Assembly: GCA_003561825.1 (NCBI GenBank)
Contig: PWVO01000134.1
Coordinates: forward strand, 1-6,966
Reading direction: 5' to 3'
Length of the DNA stretch: 6,966 nucleotides
Origin: Candidatus Woesearchaeota archaeon
GTDB taxonomy: Archaea; Nanobdellota; Nanobdellia; Woesearchaeales; CG1-02-33-12
Below the pieces are notes generated by a model. The model was not told where the DNA came from. It saw only the letters and a program-made list of their open reading frames with translations, and did not search any database. Positions within the stretch are counted from its first letter, which is position 1. Each line of letters starts with the position of its first letter. Both the position numbers and the translations under genes were made by a program. This document shows positions 1 through 5,821 of the stretch, piece by piece.

Positions 1-318
1 TCTTAGATACTTGAAATGTATAAATTTTATGAAGGGATGTCCAGTGTCCAGTGCCAATTCATCTCAGACCTTAAAACCCGGAGATTTCTTGGCAGGTTTC
101 TTAAGATTCTTGACATCCACAAGGACAAAGAGGAGCATTCGTGCATCTTGGGAAAATTAAATAAGTGAAATAAGCTGATTAAGCAAAAAAATGTCTAAGA
201 CACATAAAGAAGATTTTATGAAAAATCAAATTAAATGAAATTAGCTAATTGCCTATCGAAATCTTTAAATAATAGGCCTTCCAGTAAAATGTCAATTATT
301 AAATGGGGGTGCAATAAA
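1..318. other. Left-edge stretch without a convincing gene
   Basis: No gene can be supported here. The plus strand is open from base 2 to a TAA at 158-160 (52 codons, possibly the tail of a gene entering from the left), but the peptide is Ser/Thr/Arg-rich and unlike its neighbours. The minus strand carries two short overlapping frames, 24 codons from the ATG at 138 and 39 codons from the ATG at 146. A perfect 7-bp tandem repeat, GTCCAGT twice, lies at 39-52. An AT-rich TATA-like stretch at 18-31 could serve either strand. From about 160 to 260 the sequence is very AT-rich non-coding DNA leading into the promoter of the next gene. Confidence 0.4.
264..271 (+). promoter_or_regulatory. TATA box for the 155-aa protein gene
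   Basis: TTTAAATA, a good match to the archaeal TBP site. At the usual distance of about 26 bp, transcription would start near 294. That leaves a leader of about 25 nt that contains the Shine-Dalgarno at 305-310, so this gene is leadered, unlike several of its neighbours. Confidence 0.5.
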
Positions 319-786
319 ATGGAAGGTATTGAGAACATAGCAAGTGAAGGGCCGGCGCAAGGAAAAATCTCAAAAGAAGAATTGAGATTATTAAAGCAGG
401 AAATTGGTCTATTAAGTCAGGTGACTGATTATCTTGACAAGAAGGGATTAAATTATGAAATAAGAAATCCCTCTAATGAAAGAGATATCCCTAAAGGACA
501 TAAAGGAATTGAAATTTTTGTTAAAAATTATGGAACTCCAAATGACCACCAGGTTTTTATTACTCTTACTAAAGCTGCTATGGCAGATTATAAAGGTGTA
601 GATCATTGTGTTTTCTGTGAGCAAGAATTCCCGGCATTCAGCAAGTATGTGGATAAAAGCAGCCTTAATGGCAGGATGTCTTTGCCGCTTACTAAGCCAG
701 TTACATTTATCATAGAAGACCCAAATAAATCTATGATTTACCTTAATTTCAGCCCTGAAAAAAATTATAAGCCAAGAAGTGCCTGA
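319..786 (+). CDS. Hypothetical protein, 155 aa
   Basis: I do not recognise this family. The frame is open from an ATG at 235, but the start at 319 is preferred: GGGGTG, a near match to the archaeal Shine-Dalgarno GGAGGTG, lies about 8 nt upstream, and the TATA box at 264-271 would start the transcript near 294, after the ATGs at 235 and 289. The protein is soluble, with no signal peptide or membrane segment. A charged helical region occupies residues about 17-43, followed by probable alternating strands and helices. An H-C-x-x-C cluster at residues 96-100 (H96, C97, C100) is the only metal- or redox-like motif, and one CxxC alone is weak evidence. The C-terminal 30 residues look like a beta-rich segment ending in a basic tail. 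It appears monocistronic, followed by a T6 tract. No function is proposed. Confidence 0.75.
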   Translation: MEGIENIASEGPAQGKISKEELRLLKQEIGLLSQVTDYLDKKGLNYEIRNPSNERDIPKGHKGIEIFVKNYGTPNDHQVFITLTKAAMADYKGVDHCVFCEQEFPAFSKYVDKSSLNGRMSLPLTKPVTFIIEDPNKSMIYLNFSPEKNYKPRSA

Positions 787-828
787 AAAAGCTGAAATAA
801 ACCTAGCTTAATTATTTGGCTCAAAAAA

Positions 829-837
829 TCTTTTTTA
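829..837 (+). terminator. Oligo-T terminator after the 155-aa gene
   Basis: A T6 run at 831-836, about 45 nt after the stop codon, fits archaeal transcription termination on U-tracts. A6 at 823-828 lies just before it (A6-TC-T6), so the site could also work weakly as a bidirectional or hairpin element. Confidence 0.45.
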
Positions 838-862
838 TAATTAAAAAACAATGAAAGAATAG

Positions 863-870
863 TTTAAATA
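863..870 (+). promoter_or_regulatory. TATA box of the AlkD-like gene (leaderless)
   Basis: TTTAAATA centred 26.5 bp before the ATG at 893, with purine-rich GAAAGAATAG upstream as a plausible BRE. The spacing places the transcription start at the A of the ATG, and no Shine-Dalgarno precedes the start. Confidence 0.65.
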
Positions 871-892
871 CTTGCCAATCTCAACAATTTAA

Positions 893-1591
893 ATGATTGA
901 AAACCTAAAGAAAGAGCTTGAGGCCAAAGCTAATCCTGAAAAAGCAAAGATTCTCTCAAGGTTCTTTAAGACAGGAAAAGGGGAGTATGGCCATGGCGAT
1001 GTCTTCCTGGGAATAAGTGTTCCCATGCAGAGAGCAGCAGCAAAGAGATACCATTCTATTCCGCTAAAAGAAACTGAAAAGCTTTTGTCCAGCAATATCC
1101 ATGAGCACAGGCTTACTGCGCTTGCAATTCTTGTTAACAGGTTCAGGAAATCAGGCCCAGAAAGAAAAGAGATTTACAGGCTTTATCTTAGAAACACTAA
1201 AAGAATAAACAACTGGGATCTTGTTGATATCTCTGCCCCGAATATTGTTGGCGAGTATCTTATTGAAAACCCTGCTGAAAGAAAAGTGCTGTACAGGCTT
1301 GCAGAGTCAAAGAATCTGTGGGAAAAGAGAATATCAATTCTCTCATGCCTTGCATTCATCAGAAAAAATGATTTTGATGATGTGCTTAAAATCTGCGAAA
1401 TTCTTATTAATGACAGCCATGACTTAATACATAAGGCATCTGGATGGATGCTCAGGGAAATCGGAAAGCGAAGCCTGGAAACTTTGTATGAATTTCTTGA
1501 CAAGCACTATAAGCAAATGCCAAGGACTATGCTTAGGTATGCAATTGAGAAGCTTTCTGATGAAAAAAAAGCTTTCTATATGAATAGGTAA
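893..1591 (+). CDS. AlkD-like DNA alkylation repair protein (HEAT-repeat DNA glycosylase)
   Basis: Belongs to the AlkC/AlkD family of HEAT-like-repeat glycosylases, which excise positively charged alkylated bases such as N3-alkyladenine and N7-alkylguanine to start base excision repair. The 232-aa length and all-helical composition fit the family. The signature NNWDLVD (residues 106-112) supplies W108 and D112, corresponding to the Trp and catalytic Asp of Bacillus cereus AlkD (W109, D113). LWEKRISIL (142-150) supplies R146 at the place of its active-site Arg (R148). Further family-like helices are HKASGWMLREIGKR (180-193) and MPRTMLRYAIEKL (209-221). The catalytic triad is therefore intact and activity is expected. 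The ATG at 893 is supported by the TATA box 26.5 bp upstream. A MATE transporter follows after 34 bp but has its own TATA-like element. Confidence 0.92.
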   Translation: MIENLKKELEAKANPEKAKILSRFFKTGKGEYGHGDVFLGISVPMQRAAAKRYHSIPLKETEKLLSSNIHEHRLTALAILVNRFRKSGPERKEIYRLYLRNTKRINNWDLVDISAPNIVGEYLIENPAERKVLYRLAESKNLWEKRISILSCLAFIRKNDFDDVLKICEILINDSHDLIHKASGWMLREIGKRSLETLYEFLDKHYKQMPRTMLRYAIEKLSDEKKAFYMNR

Positions 1592-1594
1592 AAC

Positions 1595-1602
1595 TATTTA
1601 AG
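1595..1602 (+). promoter_or_regulatory. TATA-like element of the MATE gene
   Basis: TATTTAAG, centred 27.5 bp before the ATG at 1626, in the short gap after the AlkD-like gene. It is a weaker match than the other TATA boxes in the window but has the same spacing, suggesting a leaderless transcript in addition to any read-through. Confidence 0.45.
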
Positions 1603-1625
1603 GAAATAGCTTATTCTTCTTAAGA

Positions 1626-3038
1626 ATGCATGATTCAGAGCAGATAATAAATGGGAATTTGGGGAAGGTTATACTTGGGCTTTCAGTGCCTGTAATGATT
1701 TCACATCTTCTTCAGACAGCTGACAATCTTACAGATACTTTCTGGGTAGGCCGCCTTGGGAGTGAGGCCATAGCTGCTGTTACAGTGAGTTTTCCTATCT
1801 TTTTTCTTATGATATCAATTGCATTTGGGATTTCTCTCGGAGGATCAATACTTATCTCGCATGCTGCAGGCAATGCTTACAGGGCAAAGAAAAAGGATTC
1901 AGAAGGCATTAATCATGTGCTTTCGCAGTCTTTTGTTATAGTTTTTCTTGTGATTTTATTTATAGCTATTATTGGATATCTTATTACTCCTGCTGTGCTC
2001 AGGCTTATTGGTCTTGAGGATGCTGTCTTAAGCGGAGCAACTGCATACCTGAGAATGATATTTCTCGGATTCCCTCTGATGGCTCCTTTGTTTGTCTTCT
2101 ATTCGTCACTTATAGCTCTTGGAAATACAAAAACCCCTATGAAGTTTATTCTTGCTGGTGTTGTTATAAACATTATCATTGATCCAATTTTGATTTTTGG
2201 AATCGGGCCATTCCCTGCTCTGGGTGTCTTTGGCGCAGCTCTTGCAACTGTAATATCAAGAGGAACTATAAGCCTTATTTCTTTGTATTTCCTTATAACA
2301 GGCAAATATGGCCTTAAGCTGAAGCTTATGAAGCCGGAACTAAAGACAATAAGAGAAATAATGAGGATAGGCATACCAAGTTCTGTTGAGAACGGAGTTA
2401 AGGCCCTGTCTCTTTTTATTCAGAACTCAATGCTGGTTGTATTTGGGACTGCTGCTCTAGCGGGCTTTGGCATAGTTATCAGGATGTTCAGCCTTTTCCT
2501 GATACCTTCAATTGCTATTTCAACTGCTGTCTCGACTGTTGTTGCGCAGAACATAGGCGCAGGAAACAAAGAAAGGGCTTTGCAGTGCGTGCGCGAGGGC
2601 ATTAAGTCAGGGTTCTGGATAATGGCTGTTATGAGCATAGTTGTTTTTGCTTTTTCAAGGCAGATAATACAAATTTTCTCAGATAATCATGAAGTTATCT
2701 CAATCGGGAGCATGCTCCTCTTAGTTATTGCGCCTTTTCTTATGCTGATACTTCTTATAGAGATTTATTGCGGGTTTTTCAGAGGAGTTAAGAGAACTGA
2801 CCTTGCAATGGGAGTAAGCATACTGCACAATCTTTTTTTCAGGCTTGGCTTTGCTTATGTGCTTGCATTCAGCCTGGGCCTCGGGCTTCTTGGAATTGCG
2901 TTGTCATTCCCGCTTATGAAAATTGCAGGGATTATTCTTGCTTATATTCTGTTCATAAAGATTAAGTCCGGGCTGAAAAAGAAGGAAACATGCCCAGAGG
3001 ATCTTGCTGTTGAAGGCTGTGTTGAGATTAAGAGCTGA
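1626..3038 (+). CDS. MATE family multidrug/sodium (or proton) antiporter
   Basis: A 470-aa polytopic membrane protein with the two-lobe, about 12-helix pattern of MATE efflux carriers, which export drugs or cationic organic compounds using Na+ or H+ gradients. The first lobe begins with LGLSVPVMISHLLQTADNL and the family-typical DTFWVGRLGSEAIAAV stretch (about 37-52), with acidic residues D33 and D37 in the first helix region. The second lobe restarts at about residue 245 with IGIPSSVENGVKALS, the expected internal repeat. A long run of hydrophobic helices continues to about residue 445, followed by a Lys-rich cytoplasmic tail. The length is normal for the family and no frameshift is seen. 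The substrate cannot be predicted. The stop lies only 3 bp from the 3' end of a convergent tRNA-Leu, so the mRNA 3' end must overlap that gene unless termination is immediate. Confidence 0.93.
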   Translation: MHDSEQIINGNLGKVILGLSVPVMISHLLQTADNLTDTFWVGRLGSEAIAAVTVSFPIFFLMISIAFGISLGGSILISHAAGNAYRAKKKDSEGINHVLSQSFVIVFLVILFIAIIGYLITPAVLRLIGLEDAVLSGATAYLRMIFLGFPLMAPLFVFYSSLIALGNTKTPMKFILAGVVINIIIDPILIFGIGPFPALGVFGAALATVISRGTISLISLYFLITGKYGLKLKLMKPELKTIREIMRIGIPSSVENGVKALSLFIQNSMLVVFGTAALAGFGIVIRMFSLFLIPSIAISTAVSTVVAQNIGAGNKERALQCVREGIKSGFWIMAVMSIVVFAFSRQIIQIFSDNHEVISIGSMLLLVIAPFLMLILLIEIYCGFFRGVKRTDLAMGVSILHNLFFRLGFAYVLAFSLGLGLLGIALSFPLMKIAGIILAYILFIKIKSGLKKKETCPEDLAVEGCVEIKS

Positions 3039-3041
3039 TAG

Positions 3042-3125
3042 TGCGGGAGGCGGGATTCGAACCCGCGTACCCACTAAGGGACAAGGCCCTGAACCTTGCG
3101 CATTTGACCGCTCTGCCACCCCCGC
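3042..3125 (-). tRNA. tRNA-Leu (anticodon CAG)
   Basis: An 84-nt class II tRNA read on the minus strand. The acceptor stem GCGGGGG pairs with CTCCCGC (one G-U), discriminator A. The D arm has GGTC in its loop, and the anticodon stem is CAAGG/CCTTG with loop TTCAGGG, giving CAG at 3089-3091, which reads CUG. The long variable arm has stem CCC/GGG, and the T arm is GCGGG-TTCGAAT-CCCGC. The long variable arm, discriminator A73 and G37 all fit leucine. No intron is present. The bases after A73 are CTA, so a full CCA is not encoded and must be added. No T-run follows within the adjacent MATE gene, so 3' maturation would depend on processing. Confidence 0.95.
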
Positions 3126-3142
3126 AATAACTAGAAATAGAC

Positions 3143-3148
3143 TTTTTT
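3143..3148 (+). terminator. Oligo-T tract, candidate terminator for the MATE transcript
   Basis: The first T6 tract on the plus strand after the MATE stop codon; a second lies at 3157-3162. Both are beyond the tRNA gene, so a transcript ending here would carry the full antisense of tRNA-Leu. The two tracts flank the tRNA's TATA box on the other strand. Confidence 0.35.
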
Positions 3149-3155
3149 ATTTAAA
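3148..3155 (-). promoter_or_regulatory. TATA box of tRNA-Leu
   Basis: TTTAAATA on the minus strand, centred 26.5 bp before the mature tRNA 5' end (G at 3125). This is the spacing seen for leaderless protein genes in the window, so transcription should begin at or within about 3 nt of the mature 5' end. Confidence 0.65.
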
Positions 3156-3194
3156 GTTTTTTCATGAAAATTTATTCAAAAAGCAAAAGATTAT

Positions 3195-3204
3195 TATATT
3201 TTAT
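3195..3204 (+). promoter_or_regulatory. Possible TATA box of the PHP-family gene
   Basis: An AT-rich TATATTTTAT-like stretch about 39 bp before the ATG at 3238, giving a predicted start near 3225 and a leader of about 13 nt. The whole region is AT-rich, so the choice is uncertain. Confidence 0.3.
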
Positions 3205-3237
3205 TGCTACTCCATAATAAAAATAATAAGGCATAAA

Positions 3238-4164
3238 ATGAAAAAGATAACAAAAGCAATAATAACAGGACTTCTTGCAGTTTCTTTGGGGGGGCTGGGC
3301 TCTCTTTTTGCGCATGACTGGTATAACCACAGAAAAAAACAGGATTTTGTAAGAGACAGGCCTGCAATTACAGAAAATTATCATCTTGCCTCCCTGCATA
3401 TGCATACAACTTTGTCAATAGTCAGTGGACGGCCAGACGGTGAAAAGACTCTTGAGGAAGTGATAAGCGGGGCTTTTGATAATGATTATTCAATAATATC
3501 AGTAACAGAGCATGACAATGAAGACCCTTTTCAAATACTGAGCAGGTCTTCACAGGATAAAAATTTAGAAGACTACATTGACATAAAAGCATATGATGTA
3601 GAGCAGATAAATGATTATACTGTAAGGATAACAGACTTGTGCAAAGTTGACCAGAATAAACTTTATCTTTTAAGGGGCGTTGAGTTTACTACAAAAGAAA
3701 ACTGGCATCTTCTTGGCATAGCATATTCAGAAATGCCTGAGCCATTTGCTCCTATTGATGAAATAATTAATTCACTTAAAGAGCAGGATGCAATAATTAT
3801 AGCCCCGCATCCTTCTCACAGGGCATCAAGCGGCATGGGCCATGAAAATGTTAAAAAATACTCAGGATATTTTGATGCATTAGAGCTTAATGGCTGCTTT
3901 CCATTCCCTATTAATTATGTTTTCAATGGCATTACAGAAAGATGGTCTAATGAACTCGGGATTCCTGTTATAGCTAATTCCGACGCGCATATAAGAGGAA
4001 CATATTTCAATAATTTCCTTTCGCTTTTTCCAAAACAAGGGTTTGATGAAGAAGACATAAAAGGCTATATCAGGCACCATTTATCCAATGGCACCCACAA
4101 AAACATTGAGATAACTGACAGTTCATTAGCTCTTTACAACAGATTTCTTCTGGGGAATAGGTGA
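3238..4164 (+). CDS. Membrane-anchored or exported PHP-domain metallohydrolase
   Basis: A 308-aa protein of the PHP superfamily, metal-dependent phosphoesterases with a (beta/alpha)7 barrel and a di- or trinuclear metal site. The motifs appear in order: H54-x-H56 in SLHMHT, E91-H92-D93 in SVTEHDN (usually DHD), E149 in GVEFTT, H157 in WHLLG, H191 in IAPHPSH, and D249-x-H251 in ANSDAHI. All ligand positions are filled, with Glu at the usual Asp of the second motif, so activity is likely. Residues 1-25 are a basic start followed by a hydrophobic segment ending SLFA, a signal peptide or single membrane anchor that would put the enzyme outside the membrane. The ATG at 3238 is chosen because it begins this signal; the frame is open further left only by running antisense through the tRNA. 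The substrate is unknown. It is convergent with the HAD-like gene, 15 bp apart. Confidence 0.85.
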   Translation: MKKITKAIITGLLAVSLGGLGSLFAHDWYNHRKKQDFVRDRPAITENYHLASLHMHTTLSIVSGRPDGEKTLEEVISGAFDNDYSIISVTEHDNEDPFQILSRSSQDKNLEDYIDIKAYDVEQINDYTVRITDLCKVDQNKLYLLRGVEFTTKENWHLLGIAYSEMPEPFAPIDEIINSLKEQDAIIIAPHPSHRASSGMGHENVKKYSGYFDALELNGCFPFPINYVFNGITERWSNELGIPVIANSDAHIRGTYFNNFLSLFPKQGFDEEDIKGYIRHHLSNGTHKNIEITDSSLALYNRFLLGNR

Positions 4165-4179
4165 ACAAATAAGATTTAA

Positions 4180-4923
4180 TCATATCTGCTGCCTTAGTAT
4201 TTCAACAAGGCCGCTTCTGTCCTTGCTTGCAGCGTAATCAAACTTTTTATTCATTAATGAGTCTTTTGGCTTGTCCATGAAGTAAAAAGAAACAACATCC
4301 TTTCCATAGAATTTGGCAACATCTATCATCTCAGCGTCATCTTCAAAATCACCATCAATTCCAATAACATTTATTCTATTATGTTTCCTGAGATATTTTT
4401 CAATAGCCCTTCCTTTTTGGCTCTCCTCTGCAAAGAATCCGTTCAGGCCAAGTGCAGAGCAGTATGCCTCAGCAACCTCAGCAATGTCTCTGGTAACATA
4501 AAACCTCTCAGATCCAGAAAGAAGATCTACGAATTCTTTGACACCAGGATATAAAGAGCCAATTGCTTTCTCTTCATTATAGATCTCTTTTACTTTCTTG
4601 AGTGCATCTTCATTTCTTAGAAACCTGTCCACATAATCCTGCCATGCCTTTGTCTCTTTTCCTTTATCGAACCTTGCAGGCATTCCCTTGGCTAATGCCC
4701 ATGATATAAACTTTGGGTCTAAAATGCCTGTACCGACTCTTTTGTATGCTATATTTTTCGCCGGAGATGGAGCATGATTATCATCAAGATTAAAAAACCA
4801 TGCCTGAACAGACTCTGTCCTTTTCTTTAGATTATTTTTCAGCTCTTCATCAGACTTATTGCTAGCAAGCTCGTCATTTACTGCCACCCAGATTCTGCTT
4901 TTAGGCCCGGTTATATATCTCAT
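4180..4923 (-). CDS. HAD-superfamily protein with Asn in place of the nucleophile Asp
   Basis: 247 aa with a recognisable HAD core. Motif I is AWFFNLDDNHAPSPA (residues 41-55), resembling the canonical FDLDDT but with N45 at the nucleophile position; the second Asp (D47) remains. Motif II is FYVTRD (T144), motif III Lys is K170 in SQKGRA, and motif IV is GDFEDD (D192, D196). A helical cap-like insertion lies at about 70-120. HAD phosphatases transfer phosphate through the first Asp of DxD, so N45 suggests a non-catalytic or altered protein, while the intact motif IV suggests metal binding could persist. The N-terminal 38 residues before the core are extra. The start at 4923 is the first plausible ATG in frame; no clear Shine-Dalgarno is seen. 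The substrate or partner is unknown. Confidence 0.75.
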   Translation of the reverse strand: MRYITGPKSRIWVAVNDELASNKSDEELKNNLKKRTESVQAWFFNLDDNHAPSPAKNIAYKRVGTGILDPKFISWALAKGMPARFDKGKETKAWQDYVDRFLRNEDALKKVKEIYNEEKAIGSLYPGVKEFVDLLSGSERFYVTRDIAEVAEAYCSALGLNGFFAEESQKGRAIEKYLRKHNRINVIGIDGDFEDDAEMIDVAKFYGKDVVSFYFMDKPKDSLMNKKFDYAASKDRSGLVEILRQQI

Positions 4924-5149
4924 TTTGTTTTCCAGACATTATTATTTGTTTAGAAAATCATAAAGCAAAAGGACTTTTTAAAGTTTTCTGTTTATTACTC
5001 TTATTAAGTAGTAATATGTTGGAGAATAAGCAATTCTCTGTTAATTAATTCTGTTGGGTTATTAATGGAGATGCCGGAAGAAACTGAAAGATTAATAGAA
5101 AAACAGAACAAAGAAGAAGAATCTTCATCTGTGTGTTTTTTGGCCTTCT
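4924..5149. other. Intergenic region between the HAD-like gene and the small ORF
   Basis: AT-rich DNA with the HAD-like promoter at its left end. A perfect 6-bp inverted repeat, GAGAAT-(AAGCA)-ATTCTC, lies at 5022-5038. A plus-strand frame of 30 codons (5065-5157, acidic, Ser-rich end) starts with ATG but has no Shine-Dalgarno and no well-placed TATA box, and it overlaps the minus-strand small ORF by 8 bp. It is not called as a gene. Confidence 0.4.
4975..4982 (-). promoter_or_regulatory. Candidate TATA box of the HAD-like gene
   Basis: TTTAAAAA on the minus strand, about 55 bp before the ATG at 4923. Usual spacing gives a start near 4952 and a leader of about 30 nt, so this would be a leadered transcript. 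Confidence 0.4.
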
Positions 5150-5266
5150 CTAGCTGAAGGGGTCTTTTCCTTCCCCTACCCAGATGTATTTTCCTGACCT
5201 CTTGTTTCTGAGCCTGAAGTATTCGTGTATTGAATGCTTAAGGCTTTCATGTATTTTTTTAAGCAT
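5150..5266 (-). CDS. Small basic protein, 38 aa, downstream of Alba
   Basis: A short ORF not attributable to a known family. The ATG at 5266 is preceded by GGTGA (5271-5275), which matches the archaeal anti-Shine-Dalgarno, with 4 A residues between it and the ATG. A TTTATTTT element centred 26.5 bp before the ATG could give it its own start, or it is co-transcribed with Alba, whose stop is 40 bp upstream on the same strand. The peptide has a basic, His-rich amphipathic first half (MLKKIHESLKHSIHEYF, then RLRNKRS) and a second half GKYIWVGEGKDPFS that looks like a short strand and turn. No signal peptide or Cys motif. The combination of ribosome-binding site, position and sensible composition supports coding, but its length leaves real doubt. 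Confidence 0.5.
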   Translation of the reverse strand: MLKKIHESLKHSIHEYFRLRNKRSGKYIWVGEGKDPFS

Positions 5267-5306
5267 TTTTTCACCAATTAATATCTGAAAAATAAAGAGA
5301 TATTCC

Positions 5307-5594
5307 TTAAGATTGTTTCTTGGACAAAGTTATCTCTATTGTTGAGACTCTTACTTCTTTGCCTTCCTTGTTTGTGAACTCTTCTGAGTCTATCTTGATA
5401 TCATTCACTTTAACCTGGTCATTAAGGAACCTTTTGGAAGCAACTTCTGCTACATCTACTGCTCTTGATATAAATTTTCCTCTTGCTTTTATTGTTATTT
5501 CTGCTGCATTTTTTGTTGTAAACTGCATGACTATTGCTGTAACGTAGTTCATAAATGGTTTCTCTCCAACAAATATCACATTGTCTTCTGCCAT
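5307..5594 (-). CDS. alba: Alba, archaeal DNA/RNA-binding chromatin protein
   Basis: A 95-aa full-length Alba (Sac10b) protein. Alba dimers coat and bridge DNA and also bind RNA in many archaea. The diagnostic stretches are FVGEKPFMNYVTAIV (residues 8-22), ITIKARGKFISRAVDVAEV (33-51), RFL (55-57), and the C-terminal RVSTIEITLSKK. K12 matches the conserved DNA-contacting Lys (K17 of Sulfolobus Alba). The neighbouring position, acetylated K16 in Sulfolobus, is Glu here (E11). The start is firmly set by a strong Shine-Dalgarno, GAGGAGG, 7 nt before the ATG. The S17e gene ends 20 bp upstream on the same strand and no TATA box lies between them, so the two are probably one transcript. Confidence 0.96.
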   Translation of the reverse strand: MAEDNVIFVGEKPFMNYVTAIVMQFTTKNAAEITIKARGKFISRAVDVAEVASKRFLNDQVKVNDIKIDSEEFTNKEGKEVRVSTIEITLSKKQS

Positions 5595-5600
5595 CTTATT

Positions 5601-5608
5601 CCCTCCTC
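5601..5608 (-). promoter_or_regulatory. Strong Shine-Dalgarno of alba
   Basis: GAGGAGGG ends 6 nt before the ATG at 5594, the best ribosome-binding site in the window. It fits an internal operon gene that cannot use leaderless initiation. Confidence 0.8.
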
Positions 5609-5614
5609 ACAAAG

Positions 5615-5821
5615 TTAATGGTGAACCTCAAAGTCTTTCTTTGTTTTCATCAGCCTAGTCACATAGCCTGCTATGATGTTTCTGATTTTCCTTGACTGGA
5701 TTGATGCAAATTTGCTGACAAGCTTTTTGTTCTCATTAAAGTCTTCTTTGAACTCATGCCTGTGCTTCTCTACCAGCTTGTTGGTTACTCCTTTTACAAG
5801 TTTTGTTTTTATTCTTCCCAT
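5615..5821 (-). CDS. Ribosomal protein S17e (eS17), small subunit
   Basis: 68 aa, the short archaeal form of eS17, found in archaeal and eukaryotic but not bacterial 30S/40S subunits. Family hallmarks are the start MGRIKTKLVKG, the basic middle with NENKKLVSKFASI, and the conserved SRKIRNIIAGYVTRLMK stretch (about 44-60). An in-frame GTG two codons upstream (5827) could serve as a start, but the ATG at 5821 gives the canonical MGR N-terminus. A TATA box (TTTATAAA) lies at 5853-5860, predicting transcription near 5830 and a leader of under 10 nt. It is first gene of a probable S17e-Alba unit that may also include the 38-aa ORF. Confidence 0.95.
   Translation of the reverse strand: MGRIKTKLVKGVTNKLVEKHRHEFKEDFNENKKLVSKFASIQSRKIRNIIAGYVTRLMKTKKDFEVHH

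Noticed and set aside
39..52. Tandem GTCCAGT repeat as a possible CRISPR, att site or iteron
   Set aside because: Only two 7-bp copies with no spacers, integrase or replication gene nearby.
2..160. Plus-strand frame open from the left edge (52 codons), and 24- and 39-codon minus-strand frames
   Set aside because: None has a ribosome-binding site or a recognisable motif, and three overlapping short frames are expected by chance. The left edge prevents a decision on the plus frame.
235..318. Longer start (ATG at 235 or 289) for the 155-aa protein
   Set aside because: The TATA box at 264-271 predicts transcription near 294, after both ATGs, and the Shine-Dalgarno at 305-310 serves the ATG at 319.
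1183..1503. Minus-strand frame of about 106 codons inside the AlkD-like gene
   Set aside because: The plus strand encodes an intact AlkD with all catalytic positions, and the antisense frame is Ser-rich with no motif.
2099..2638. Minus-strand open frames inside the MATE gene
   Set aside because: They are antisense to a long, clearly coding membrane protein and match no family; their hydrophobic character mirrors the complementary strand.
1626..3038. AlkD plus MATE as a drug-defence or antibiotic self-resistance cassette
   Set aside because: Some AlkD relatives do protect producers of DNA-alkylating compounds, and MATE pumps export drugs, but no biosynthetic genes are present and MATE has its own promoter. 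Adjacency alone is too weak.
3004..3237. N-terminal extension of the PHP gene to an ATG at 3004
   Set aside because: The extension overlaps the end of the MATE gene and reads antisense through the whole tRNA-Leu. The ATG at 3238 starts a clear signal/anchor segment.
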